A program made the position numbers and the translations under genes. A stretch of 64,000 nt of DNA from Obelidium mucronatum (lineage: Eukaryota > Chytridiomycota > Chytridiomycetes > Chytridiales > Chytriomycetaceae), in NCBI GenBank assembly GCA_025765595.1, contig JAIVFH010000009.1, positions 62,001 to 126,000 of the forward strand, given 5' to 3'. Positions 36,001-47,500 of the stretch are shown piece after piece (the stretch's first letter is position 1; each line of letters begins with the position of its first letter). Below the pieces are notes generated by a model, which saw nothing but the letters and a program-made list of their open reading frames with translations, did no database searches and was not told where the DNA came from.

Positions 36001-36073
36001 CAAAGCTTATTTTACGTTCCATGTGGCGGATTAAACGCGGGCCAATGTCGTCAGATCCGCTGTCGGAATCCAT
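33070..36073 (-). CDS. Cyclic-nucleotide-binding protein, CNBD2-like, copy B (about 797 aa, three frame breaks)
   Basis: Nine exons: 36073-35446, 35363-35152, 35026-34650, 34590-34370, 34306-33958, 33887-33656, 33576-33558, 33492-33264, 33199-33070. The seventh is only 19 bases. The cNMP-binding domain is FLEFPKGHTVFKQGDFGDAW...AGESFGEMALVNRGPRLATVV, with the cassette Glu and Arg intact. The second, partial domain is RRYVPLFQQVSD...VFIIKSGTCNVYRN...PVECATIIAVGDW. Copy A matches along the full length (FWALHYHYPKE, GSAGERAL, the C-terminal KFQALQRRLLLEIAKE). Extra bases in AAA 36002-36004, AAA 33463-33465 and CCC 33363-33365 (plus-strand letters) break the frame; removing them gives 798 codons. 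The stop lies 76 bases before the start of copy A: a tandem duplication. The 34591-34649 intron (donor GTTCCG) is the least certain splice. Confidence 0.7.
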
Positions 36074-36154
36074 TGCTTGTGGAAATCAACGATAATTAAA
36101 TATTTTAATAAATAAATTAATAGGCAAATAATGCGAATGAATTGACTGATTCCC

Positions 36155-38087
36155 TCAAGATAGAAGAGAAAGAATAATAGACAAAGAGAGGGTAAGTAGG
36201 ACAAAGGCAAGACAATCTGGGGCAAAAAATTGATTAGCTTTAGCAAGTTAAGAGAAGGAACATACATTCCACTAAAATTACTCCAGCGATCGCATTCGCT
36301 TCTCCTTTGGGATGCCACATTTGCGTAAAGTACACTGTCGATGATGCGGTTGGCATACATGCCTCAAGCTATTTTACAAGAACGGTTATTCAATGCCTCC
36401 AAAATCAGAGGTCTCACCATCAACACGAATCGAAGCATCTTATCAGACGCGTCTAAAACACCATACCCCACCAGCATCTCCACAGCCACAATCCCCAAAA
36501 TAGGCATCACAACTAACCGACACAGAGTTATGCCGAATATAACTCGAAATGAAATTAACGACTGGATGTCGAGCCTTCCGAGAGCAGCACCCAAATTCAT
36601 CAGTCCAAGAGGAACGGCGCCATTTCCCAAGAACTGCAATACCTCAAATAAAAAGCTTAGGGGTGCTTCTGGACCTTGCGGGTTGGATTGTTTGAAGATT
36701 CCTCGAAGGGCAGGGATGCTTGCAATAATTAGCGCCACAATTGTCTGATTACTGTTTTTAGCCGGGTTTTTTTTTTTTTTGAAAATACAAGAGTGAAGAA
36801 AAACATTCGCTTACTGCTGTGTTTGCAGGACTTAATAACGAGGTAACGATAAACTGGAATTGAATAAACAACCAAAGAACCGTTCCCCACACAGTTATTC
36901 TATCTTGTTGCTGATTATCATCCACGATTTGCTGGCCGTCTGGATAAACCAAAGGCTGGGATGCTGTCGGACTACCCCCCTTCTCTGACATTGATCCACT
37001 TCCCAGGATTCGCATTCCACCCACTTCTTCCAATTCCACTTACTCTTGCACTCATTATTTTTGATGATCCCGATCCAGAGGTAAGCAGTTGCTGTTGTAG
37101 CTAAATGGTCCCTGCTGCCATAATTCTTTGGCGACAAGACCGCAACAGAGCCCAAAAGATCATTAATTTTCGCTTTAGAAAGACCCAATGTATTCGCATT
37201 ATCCATGGATGCTTGAGTACTAGCGGTAGAGACGCGACGGGATTCTGGAATGTTGAGGGATTTGATGTCTTTGCCAAAATACGTGTATCCAACAGAAAAG
37301 AAGAACAGGTTTGTGAAACAGAGATAGGCTGATACGTAAACTACTCCAAGTACGCTGTCGCCTTGATTAAAGGGGAGGTTGTTTCCAACGGAGAGGATGA
37401 CTGATCCAGAATGCAGAATTAGTAGCAGGTAAAAACTTTCAAAAAGAGTTGAATTATGCTTACTAGCGAGGGCCACATCGCCGCAATTAGCCATAGTTAC
37501 AGCCACTGTGAGAAACAGAGTTTTTTAAAGGATACACCTCTAACCACTTGAGAAAACAAACATATCGTTCCATAGCGAAATCCAACAGGTGGCTGGGTTA
37601 GGAACATGACTATAAGTCCAAGTATCCAACCCATTGAGATGTGCGTGATTGAGGCAAGATTCATAATGCCGAATTCCGTGATGTTGTCGAAATTAATGCC
37701 AGCAATCACATTGGTAAACAATAGACACGGATTAAGAACCTATGATAGTTTCTGTAAGGATTCGAATAGTCGGACTTAAGTTGTCGCGCTCACCCAAATG
37801 AGAATCTGTAGTTGGACAGGTTGGACCCCATGTCAAAAAGACCTGTTATTGAACATCGCACAACTCCGCCGAGAATCTTCCCCGGCTTTCCGCCAACAAA
37901 CCTTTGCAATTACTTTTGAGCCAGCTGCTTCGAGCACTTTGTTTTTCGCCATAAAGACCCCAATTCCTAATTGCCATTAGTTGCCATTCAAACTCAGGCT
38001 GAAGCAGTTACCCATCACAAAGACCAGCTTCAGGACTGGGCGGCACGCAGCCCACACAATTTCACCGGTCAAATTGATTGTTACCAT
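36155..38087 (-). CDS. AEC (auxin efflux carrier-type) membrane transporter (482 aa, one frame break)
   Basis: Secondary carrier of the AEC/PIN superfamily, probably in the plasma or ER membrane; substrate unknown. Nine exons: 38087-38012, 37966-37902, 37805-37794 (a 12-base microexon), 37739-37464, 37400-37044, 36984-36815, 36744-36418, 36368-36266, 36216-36155. TM1 reads VLKLVFVMGIGVFMAKNKVL. Splicing the microexon yields KVIAKILIWVLNPCLLFTNV, matching the family's spacing before the NPCLLF block. ANCGDVALA corresponds to the conserved NxGN region. The C-terminal half has GAVPLGLMNLGAALGRL and a final membrane helix. A base is missing in the T run 37521-37526; with it the sum is 483 codons. 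It diverges from the Ser/Glu-rich gene (180 bases apart). Confidence 0.8.
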
Positions 38088-38266
38088 CCGCCAGCGGCAG
38101 TTGTTCTGACGGTTGTTGGAGTTTTGTTTTTTTGGCGGGATTCAAAAAAGGATCTTTCAGGGCAACAGCTTGGCATTGGCTTCAGGGCTTACAAACCAGT
38201 TTCACTTGTTCAAGCAACACAGGCTCAAGTCATCGAATACTGCTGCTTCAAATAGCGTGAAAAGCA

Positions 38267-39967
38267 ATGAGCCACAGCACTGCCAGTGCTTCTTGTCAAT
38301 CTTCGAACAGACCATATACCCGCTTCGAAAGACCCCCGGCCCTTGCGCCTTCAAACTACATCACTCTGTATTCAGTCAATAGAAACCATCCAAACCAACA
38401 TGTCTTTGCATCGCAACTGCGCCCACCACCAGTGACTCATCGCAATCAACAACATCAATTACAACAACTTCATCACCAAACATTCTTCTCGAAACAACCA
38501 CATGCTCCTATTGTCCCTGCAATCGATGCTGTTCTTCGCGACGTATTTTCATTCGAAACTGGATCAAACTCAAGCTCAAGCGGCTCTTCAGACGCAACTC
38601 TAGTGGATTCAACATGCTCCAGTAGCATGTACAATGTTCCTCTGGAATTCAAAGTGAAGCGAGGCTCTTGGCCGTATTTGGGACACACCCGATATGCGCC
38701 GAAACCACCACTATCACACCCAGCGGTTACAACAACCGCGAAACATGTTCAATTTGCTCTATTCGATGAAGGAGATATAAGTGATGAGGGTGACGAAAGA
38801 GCAGCTGATAACCGACCCCTTGTTTGGCCAACGAAAACAAAACTCACAAGAGGGTCACGTACCACCATCTCCGCGAAAGGGAATTATGAAAAAACAAAGA
38901 AGTTTCGAATCCAAAGTTGGTCGGACAATCTGGTGATGCTGCTTCCTCGTTAGCTTCAAACTATCTGCCAATGGATCGATTGGTTATACGGCGTGTTTGG
39001 GTCATTAAAGCCGTATCTCAGAAAATAACACCACTTGCAACAAAACCGAAACCTCGATTTTGCTTAGGCCGGTGGGCCGGCCATGTGATCTCTACAGCAG
39101 CTCAGCCAGAAGCGACAAATCATTTGAGTCGACCGACAGACGAAACCTCAACACCTTTTTCTTATATTTCAGATTCTGAGACATCTACAACAACAATTGC
39201 TGCTCCTTTGACCAAATTATCTTGCTTTCCACATGGGCTTGATTTGGCTGTCACTCCACCGCCATCACCACATCCATCATCAGCTCTAAATATGGTGGAT
39301 GATTCTATGAAAGATTTGAGTAGTTCATGTGTCATCAATGATGAGGGAATCGAAAATCCAGAGTGCCGCTCCACTGACTCTCCACCGGATTTACACATTT
39401 CTCTAATTCCAGGGAGTATTGCTTCCACTTTATCAAACGAGTGCCGTGAGTTGAATTCGGAGGACTCGAACAATGCCGTTCATGCGGCATCGAATCAACT
39501 TTCCGAAATGATGGTAACGGACCTGAGCAATGTAAATAAGGAAAGTGATGTTGATTTGCTATCAAGAGAGTGTGCTTGAGAAAGAGAAGGAAGAAAAGAA
39601 AGACAGACACGCAGAAAAAAACAAAGCAGAGGAGGAGGAGGAGGAGGAGGAGGAGGAGGAGGAGGAGGATCCAAAAGTACTTCAAATTCGAATATCACGA
39701 AGTCTCACACCGTTAGAAACCGTCACAAGATTATTGGAAGCAAAAGCGCGGGCTCTCCTGCAGTTGCAATGCAAAATAACACGTGTTCGAATACTGAGTC
39801 CACTCCCACAACGCAGTCGGAATACAATAGTCGCAGAACAAAATACCCTTCCGCCGCATAAACGGGAATGGGTGGATTTAGACATGAACGATGAGATTGA
39901 ATGGAGGATTCGGGTGGGACAAGTTTTTACTGGAAACGAAATGTCCATGTTCATTGACGTTGAATGA
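38267..39967 (+). CDS. Ser/Thr/Pro-rich protein with poly-Glu tract, unknown
   Basis: Three overlapping frames follow one another: 38267-38950, about 38925-39579 and about 39560-39967. Together they look like one gene whose exon joins I can only guess. Possible introns are 42 bases (about 38912-38953, GTTGGT...TTAG) and 49 bases (about 39530-39578, GTAAAT...TTGAG). Features: Gln/His-rich N terminus (QQHQLQQLHHQ), Ser runs, a segment VKRGSWPYLGHTRYAPKP, acidic patches, and a Glu run from the GAG repeat 39629-39668. The C terminus (LQIRISRSLTPLETVTRLL...HKREWVDLDMNDEIEWRIR) looks folded. I recognise no domain. It converges on the secreted/TM gene. Confidence 0.45.
39629..39668 (+). repeat. GAG trinucleotide repeat (poly-Glu)
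   Basis: Thirteen consecutive GAG units (40 bases) encode a Glu run in the Ser/Glu-rich gene. In-frame, so length change would not break the protein. Confidence 0.9.
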
Positions 39968-40088
39968 AAAAAGTGTAGGAATGTATTTAACTATTTATGC
40001 TCTTGGGAACATGACACACAATTGGAACTGCGAATATGCAAAATAAAAACCAAGCGAAAACGTCTCCAACCACCAACGCATAGTTGTT

Positions 40089-41223
40089 CTAGCGACCTGA
40101 CACGGATGTATTTCCCTGTAACCAATGACTATCTGCAGCAGCGTCGTCATTTTCTTCATGCAACGCGTATCCATTCCCACCACGCACCCGCCTTTCATCG
40201 TACAGTTTCTTGGCCAATCGCCGCAATCGCAAATTCCGTTGTCTCATCACAAATACAGCCAAAATTCCAACTAAAACGAGGGACGCAATAACGATTCCTA
40301 CAATCGCACCAATTGAAAGACTTGACGGTGTGTTATTGCTATTGTTGCCGCTCGAATTGCCTGGGACTGAGACCGCCGAAGGAAGTCCCAAAATTACCAG
40401 CTACCAAGTAAGACAAGTAAGAGTTAATTTTCACATTGTTTCTTTGGCGGGTGCATGATTGTACTCACTTCATCAATGGCAACTTGACAGCCTTCTGGTT
40501 TCGTTTGGCCAAACGTAAATGTGAGCCTAGCAGCAACAGTATCCCACACATATCCGCCATGCTAAAGGCGAATAGAGAATTGTTTGAGAGTGGAATTTGA
40601 GCACATACAGACACACCTGCGAAGAATCAAAAATACAAGTATCGACTCTGTTGGTTCGTTCTTTATCGTTAAGGTATGTTGTATTACAGCTGTATGCTTG
40701 AAGCGATTGCAAAAGCCCAGAAGATGTCGATGTAAGCTGAAGATTGGATACTGAGTTGTGTTTGTGTCAGATTGTTTGAGGCGTTTTTTACTTTCATTTT
40801 CGTCTCGACTTACAGGTTGCATAGGCTGGCATTGCGTATTCGATTGAAAACTGAGAGATTGAATAGGCTCCTTTCGAGCTCCAGTCTGCCTTAAGCCTGT
40901 TTTTGGAGGAGTGGGAAGGGCGATGAGAAAACTACTTCAGTAAGAATGAAAACAAACACTAGTCTCACCACACAGAGGTACAAGTTGGATCTAAGATTTA
41001 TTAGCGAATGCATTAGACTCGGCAGTATTTAGCTTATGGAAGACGCAACACTCACCAAGTGCCTGACTGCCACCTGGAAACATCTGTTTCGGCTTTGTTG
41101 ATTCCAGCATCGGCAACGTTTTGAGGATTGCACTTAGTTTGGCGCGCAAGCTGAACTAGTTGTGTCGGTTGACGAGGCGGTGATAACAGCAGCCAAAGTA
41201 ACAGTCAACTTGTGGAGTCGCCA
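40089..41223 (-). CDS. Secreted/single-pass membrane protein with Cys-rich ectodomain, unknown
   Basis: Exons read with confidence, 5' to 3': 40990-40969 (22 bases), 40896-40814, 40750-40617, 40561-40469, 40400-40089. An earlier exon lies about 41056-41160 (CNPQNVADAGINKAETDV), and a hydrophobic Ala/Thr-rich, signal-like stretch precedes it (VTLAAVITASSTDTTSSACA). The ectodomain contains paired Cys (DPTCTSVW, AYSCNTTYL, VDTCIFDSSQ, PEGCQVAIDE). It is followed by an Asn/Ser stalk, one membrane helix (IGAIVGIVIASLVLVGILAV) and a basic cytosolic tail (MRQRNLRLRRLAKKLYDERR). The joins in the first two exons need one base more or less, so the 5' end is unresolved. Not a family I recognise; a surface protein is the safest reading. 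Confidence 0.5.
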
Positions 41224-41373
41224 TTATGGTTGTTATTTTGGGTTCGTTTCAAAACAGATTGAAACAACTTTCCTCAACTTTTCCTTTTTATTAAAATCAT
41301 TATTGAAGGAATTAAAGCTTAAAAGATGGTTGGAAAAAGAAAGAAAATAGAAGAGACAATTGACATGGGTTCA

Positions 41374-43885
41374 TCAGCAGCCTCCATCGTACCATTTTGC
41401 CCAAACCAAGTTGAATCCACTATACTGGCACTGGTACGTGACTCCTTTAGAACACTGAGAAGATCCAAAAATAGCACAAGCTTGGCCAGCAAGTCCACCA
41501 GAGGAGGGGTTGGTGGTAGTTGTTGTAGTGGTGGTTGGCGCAGGGTCAATTGGTCCAGCTGGGCATCCACCATCGTACCACTTTGTCCACGTGTAAGAAC
41601 CTGACGCCGAGTACCAACAAAGGTATGTAACGGCGTTAGAGCACTGTGAAGATCCTGGAGCCGAGCATGGTTTTCCTTCGAGGTTTCCACCGGTGGAAGG
41701 TTTCGTGGTGGTAGTTGCAGGAGCCGTGGTGGTAGTTGGCTTTGGGTTTCCGCCGCTTATGCAGTCAGCAGGAAGATCAAAGTTGTCTTGGTATCCTTCT
41801 CTGGCATTGGAACCAAGTCCTCTTTTTGAAAATGGAGACCAAATGGCGCACCGATACTTTCCTTGGTATAGCTGGGCCTCTGCTTGAAGAATTGCATCTC
41901 TTGCAGTAATAAACGTTGGGTTGCAAGGCTGAATCTTCATGGCGGAAATGATAATGTTGATCAAGGCCGTGTTTCCAGTGCCGGAATTCTTTGCAGTCAC
42001 AATTTGGTCTGCAGCGGTTCTTCCTGAAATGTCGATCATGTTCCACATCACTTCGTAGAGTATTGTGGCCCAAACTCCTCCGACAGCATGTGGTTCCATC
42101 TCCTGTTGACCAGTTTGGGGATTCTTGAAAAGCATGGTGGGGATTTGGGAGTACTTGCGGTTGTCTCTTTGCAAGTTGGTGGAAAGTGGTGGCCTGGATT
42201 TTGGTGCAGCCCAGTTACCCATCAAGTAATCAGTGTCACGCGTAGATCCGGCAGGGAGAGACATAGCATAGCCGAAAAAGTCACTCCAACCTTCACCCAA
42301 ACCACCGGAAGCACCGTTTTGAAGACAGTTGCCAGCCGATGGACCACCAGTGAGTCTGATTGAAAGACCGTGACCCATTTCGTGAATCTGACATACATAT
42401 ATTAAATTAGTACCTATATTATAGTACGTAGTATTGAGCATACCACAATGTCGTTCTGCAAGGCACCATCACGGGTTTGACCAGACACGTCGAAGAAGAA
42501 CATTTTCATGATTCCAGCTCGACCATCAACATCGGCAGCAAACCAGGCGTTGTTTTTGCCTTCAGCGTCTTGACTAAGAGCAATCACTCCATCGTCTTCC
42601 TTGCCTCCCTTCCCGTTGTTGCTGAATTGGAAGTTACCTGCCGCTTCAGTGAAACCGTAGTTGTAAAAAACGTCGTGCATTGTATTAGCCACATAGAACA
42701 TGTTGGTGGTGGCTGCATCAGCGCTGGCGGCAGCATAGTTGAAGTTCAAATCTGGGCGAGTGGGTCTGGCCATTCGAATAACATCATCAAGAGTCCGAGC
42801 ACTTTCAAAAGCCCCCTTCTCATTCGATTGCGCAAGAACATTATTACCAGCTAAATCAGTTCTTTGGACTCCCTTGAAGTTGTGCCAGCCGTTTGGGGAA
42901 GCAGTCTTGTCGCCCTGAGTTCTAACTTGCGCGAAACCACCGTTTTGTGGGTCAGACTTTCCAATTGGGATAACGTTATACACAGCATCAACTGCACGAG
43001 CGACAAGAGATTTCTTGGTTTCTTGAACAGTATTGACACGTCGTCTGGCCAAAACAGCATGGGCGATAGACACATCTTCTAACGTAGTCAAGAGTCCAGT
43101 TAGAAGCTGCAACGATTTCTCCCGTTTCAGCATTGACAAACACATTGGTCCTGGGTAGTGGATATTTGGTAAGCATATAGTTTAATGAACAAGTTTGTAG
43201 AAGGTGCTTACCAAACAGGATTCGTCTTGATAACCAAGTCCCAAACAAGAACCAGTCCAGCCTGGGTTTGATAGTACTTTTGAGATCCACGAATATCACC
43301 AAACTTGACAAACGACGCTCCAGAGACAGAGAACTCGTTCTTGGCCTTTTCGGTAACCACAAGTTTGTCGGAGGTAGAGAAGCCCTTCACTTCCGCAAAT
43401 GCCTGGATGGCTTGCTTGATGCTAATAGTTGGTTGGTCACGCTTTTGGACAAACTTGGCGGTTGCAGATTCAATCATTTGTGCCGGTGCGAAGCTCTGGT
43501 AGATAGAAATAACATTCCCGAAAGCATCCAAATTGGCGTTGGAGACTGCGTTGGCGATTGGAAGTCCATTGAAAGCTTGAGTGAAGTACACGTGATTGAT
43601 TCCATCGGCAAAGTGCGAGTTGGATACAATGACATCGCTAGCGTTGATCTTCAAACCGGCTGCGAGTTGGTGAGCGGCAGTTGAAGTAGCTTGTTCGAGG
43701 TCAACTCTTTCTAGGGCAGCAAAAGCCGCTGGAGCAACAGCAGGGAGAGGTAGTGGAACAGATGGAGGCTGGAAGAATGGTGGAAGCGCAAGAGTGTTTC
43801 TCTTTTGAACAGGACCAGCCTGGGCAATTGAGTTCATAGAGCAAGCAGCGGCCAAAAGACCAAGAAAGTAGCTTGGGGAATGCAT
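41374..43885 (-). CDS. Fungalysin-type M36 metalloprotease with C-terminal Cys-rich repeats (770 aa)
   Basis: Secreted zinc endopeptidase. Exons 43885-43212, 43150-43074, 42991-42444, 42387-41374 (introns 61, 82, 56 bases); 771 codons, no frame break. Residues 1-23 are a signal peptide (SYFLGLLAAACSMNSIAQA), followed by a KR-ended short stretch and an FTP-like propeptide (about 60-260; FADGINHVYFTQAFNGLPI). The catalytic domain has HEMGH at 435-439 and the third zinc ligand Glu465 in GEGWSDFF. Fungalysins usually read HEYTH, so the two middle residues differ, but both His and the Glu are kept. After position 640 come Thr/Pro linkers and two Cys-rich repeats (CSAPGSSQCSNAVTYLCWY... and CAIFGSSQCSKGVTYQCQY..., each ending KWYDGGC), likely binding modules. 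Chytrids often expand this family. Confidence 0.92.
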
Positions 43886-44508
43886 TTGGTTGAGTGTGTG
43901 TTTTGAAGGAAAAAGAGTGAAAAGAGTGCTGGTTTTATAGGCCTCGCGGGTGGCTATAATTGAATTCTTGAAAGAGCTTTGATCATGTGGTCATTGGCGT
44001 GTTGCACAGTGTTGAAGATTCGTAATGAAGAGAATTTTTCTGATGGCCATGGCTTTCAATGGAATTTTCGAAATCTGACGTTTGCACTGCTCGCCTCAAT
44101 GTCTCCAGTATCGATGCGTCTCAAGCTGTAGCTCGAGAAATTCGATTTGCCCTGTGCGTCGTTTCTGAGCTGTGCCGAAGCGCAAGGACTGAACAAATCT
44201 GTTGAACAAAGTCAGGCAACAAATTCTCAATCAGCCACAAAATTGAAATTCCATTGGCGGTGATTTAGATGACCAATTGAATTTTCTTTCTTTCCCATCT
44301 CTCTCGCTACGTCAGCTTTTCTGAAGACACTGAAAGCGTGGCTTGCGTGTTCAAATTCGAGTGAAGTTGTGAATGCCAGGTAGTACACGGGCTATACCCA
44401 CTTTGATAGTGAGCTATCGCCCAAACAAATACATCGGCTTTGTCTTTGCTCAAAGTTCTTTGGTGTTCGTTCGTCAACAAACAAGTTTCCTGACAAATCT
44501 AAAAACAA
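43886..44508. other. Divergent intergenic region, about 620 bases
   Basis: No convincing frame on either strand. It separates the fungalysin start (minus) from the start of the TRPV-like gene (plus) and so should contain both promoters. Apart from the TATA-like box near 43934, I see no repeat or RNA gene. Confidence 0.5.
43934..43939 (-). promoter_or_regulatory. TATA-like box of the fungalysin gene
   Basis: TATAAA read on the minus strand lies about 50 bases upstream of the fungalysin ATG (43885) in the context CCTATAAAACC. Spacing suits a core promoter with a short leader. Position and sequence are seen; function is inferred. Confidence 0.45.
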
Positions 44509-47500
44509 ATGAAAGTGGACGCAATTCCAAAGAAGCTCCACATTAAAGCATCAGCACCAGTCCATCCGTCAGAGACTCATCCGTCGCCTGACAGAGCCGG
44601 TACTCCGAACAGAGGCGCACTGGCGGGACAAACAGCCGACTTCTTTCAGCAGGAAATATGCGTGGTCAGTTTGTTGATTCTAAACACACCCGCCTGCTGT
44701 ATTCTCAAACATGGAAAAACAAAACAAAAAAGGCAATATGTCTCGGAGAACTCTCGCGTGTAATTCGCGTCATCACAAAGTCTCCTGAAGTGATTCTCTT
44801 GCGTGGATCCATGGGCGAAACCATTCTACATGTTGCAATCCTGTTTAAACAAGCAAAAATAGCAGAATGGATCGTTCAGCATCACGGAGAAAGCATGCTT
44901 TCCATTCAGTTTGAAGAAGGAATTGTCAAGAAAATCCGCTTGATTGATGTCGCGTATGGAGAGGGCTTACAGCCTGACTTGAAGCCATATGCAGCCAGGT
45001 TTCTAGGCGAGACGGCTTTGCACCAAGCATGCAAAAACGGATTGACTGATCTTGTGGGGCCCTTTTTCTTCTTTTTTTGTGGTTTTCATTTACACTATCC
45101 TGTAGGTTGCTATGCTAGTAGAGAAGAGAGTAAACATGGATGCCCAAGCAACTGGATTTGAGTTCGAGACGTATAAAATCGATTGGAAGTATCCAAACTT
45201 GTATTCTGGGTCGACGCCTCTGCACTTTGTTGGGACACAGGCCAATAGTCTTGAAATTGTCCAGTTACTCGTCGAAAAAGGAAATGCCAACATATACATA
45301 ACCGATGCATACGGTACAAGCACGTTACAATGAAAACATGTTTAAATTCTAAAACAAAGTTTAAATTACTATAGGAAACAATGTTCTCCACGTTATGGCC
45401 TATTATGGCATGTACAACGAGACATTCAAATACCTGGAAAAAAGGAATCAGTCAGGATCTCGTGCATAATCGCGCTAAGATCCGCCTAACTGTCCAGAAA
45501 ATAATGAAGGACAAACCCCCGCTCAGCTTGGGATTCACTATGGACATGCTGCACTAGTGGAGTCTTTGAAAGAACCTTTGTGGACGGTAACTATTGTGGT
45601 TTGTTGTTTGTGCATTTGGTTAATTTTTTGATTTGGAACTAGTTTGGGAACGAAATCTGCCAATATCAAGTCCCTTTGGATGATATTTGCCCCATCATCC
45701 ATAGTAAAAAAGTAGGCCCGAACTCCAATTCCTTCAAGCCTATTCTCACTGATATAGTCGCAAGAGTGAGTTCGGGATTCTTTTCGTTATCTTATTTCCG
45801 GGATTTAAGTGGGCTTTTTCCAGTGGGATCACAATATGATCGTTCATCCGATTTTCAAGTCAATCATTCGAGTGAAATGGGACGTTTATGTTCGCCGATA
45901 CTTTCTCAGCAAGTTGATTTGGTCTCTGGCGACAGTATTGTCATTCACGTTATCAATTGCCCTTGATTCTGGGACTGCAACAGCATCGACAACTATGGTT
46001 GATGCACAATATGGACTTGTTGTAGTGGCTTTTGTGCTGTCTCTCTGGGGTTACTATGACATTATTGAAGAATATGTAGCTCTCTATAGAAAAACGCACT
46101 TTTTACCTCGTCACTTACGTCGCCTGAAACCGCCTTTCTGGGAATCTTTAGAAAGCCGAATTTCATACATATGGAATTTGGTTCGAAGGGATCTGGATGA
46201 GGATTTGATTTGTCTGTGCTTTTGCATTTGTGTGACTGTGTCCTTTGGACTCAGTACGGCTGCCAGATTCAATTCTTCAATGGAATTAAAAACCTTGGCA
46301 CATGTTCACGGAATTGGCGCCATTTTTGGATGGATTCATATTCTATATTACGCAAGGGGAATGCGAACGATTGGTCCCTTAATTCTGGTTTTAAGACAGA
46401 TGATTGCAAAGTGAGAATTTATATTCACGTTTTTCGATATGTTTCGTTTTAATTTTTAATTAATTAAATAGGGGATTCATGCGATGGATTCTGATTTACC
46501 TTGCAGTCCTTGTTGGATTTTCCACGGCTTTCTATGCCCAAATGAAAAACACAGATTATACCGCATTAGGCTTGGGCTCTGTTCCAGCTGATTGGAATTC
46601 ATATGGAGGATCGTTTCTGTGGACATTGAGGTTTTCAAGTTTTAGATCGCGTCGTCGTAATTTTTGTGATCTGACCTTGTGTTTCGGAAAACAGGTTCCT
46701 GTTTTCGATGGACGACTTTGTTATTCAACGTCAAGTTGGAGGGGTCAGCAACATACTTCTTCGATGTCTTTGGAAAATCTAATCGTTATTTTCCTAGGAC
46801 TTTACCATGTACCTTTTTCTCATGCATCAATTTGTTGTGATTATTGTCCTTCTCAATGTGCTCATTGCATTGCTTGTCGACGTTTTTACTGCCATATCGA
46901 CTCACTACGATTCTTCTTGGCTTTTGCAAATGGCAAGAATTACAGTCAGTTGAGTGGCGTTGGTTCAACTATATGTCGATTTATTATGTCAATTGACTTG
47001 GGTTTTTTTACGTAGACATTGACAGAGACTTGACTCGACATGATAACAGCGTAATTGGAACTCATTTTGGGTTTCACCACAATCCCGTGGAAGTTAAAGG
47101 GCGCCGAATCCGAACCAAGGGATTGCCAGGAGGAGCGTTAAGCCGTGCAGGATCGAGCTTAAGCGCGAATTTTAGTGCGTCAACAGGAATTAACGCAACT
47201 GAAGGCGAACGAGGCACATCTTCAGTAGTTTCGAAACATGGTGGGATGGCGGTAACTCTTGGAAATTGTCCTGGAATTGCCGAAGCGACTGAGTCTCTGC
47301 CTTCAATTATGGGATCAATTCATTCCCTCGCTGCTGTAAAAAACGCTACTTCGACGTTTGGGATTGATGTAGGCGAGACCGTGGCGTCAATTGCAGATTC
47401 TCGGCACTTCTTTTTGTTCTTAGATAGAACGACCCAATCCGAAGAGGGGAAATCAGAAGCAACAACCGTAAGATTGATTACGGGGGTTTTCAAGACACCA

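Noticed and set aside
39995..40198. Minus-strand frame beyond the stop at 40089
   Set aside because: Different frame from the TM-protein exon; no domain; lies mostly in the convergent 3' region.
43074..43150. Frame break in fungalysin after ASNWTLDYV
   Set aside because: An 82-base intron (42992-43073) joins to FDAVYNVIPIGK, matching M36 proteins with exact codon count.
19755..46950. Programmed +1 ribosomal frameshifting as the cause of the frame breaks
   Set aside because: Breaks occur in different genes, bases and directions, with no shared slippery site or stop context; error or decay is simpler.
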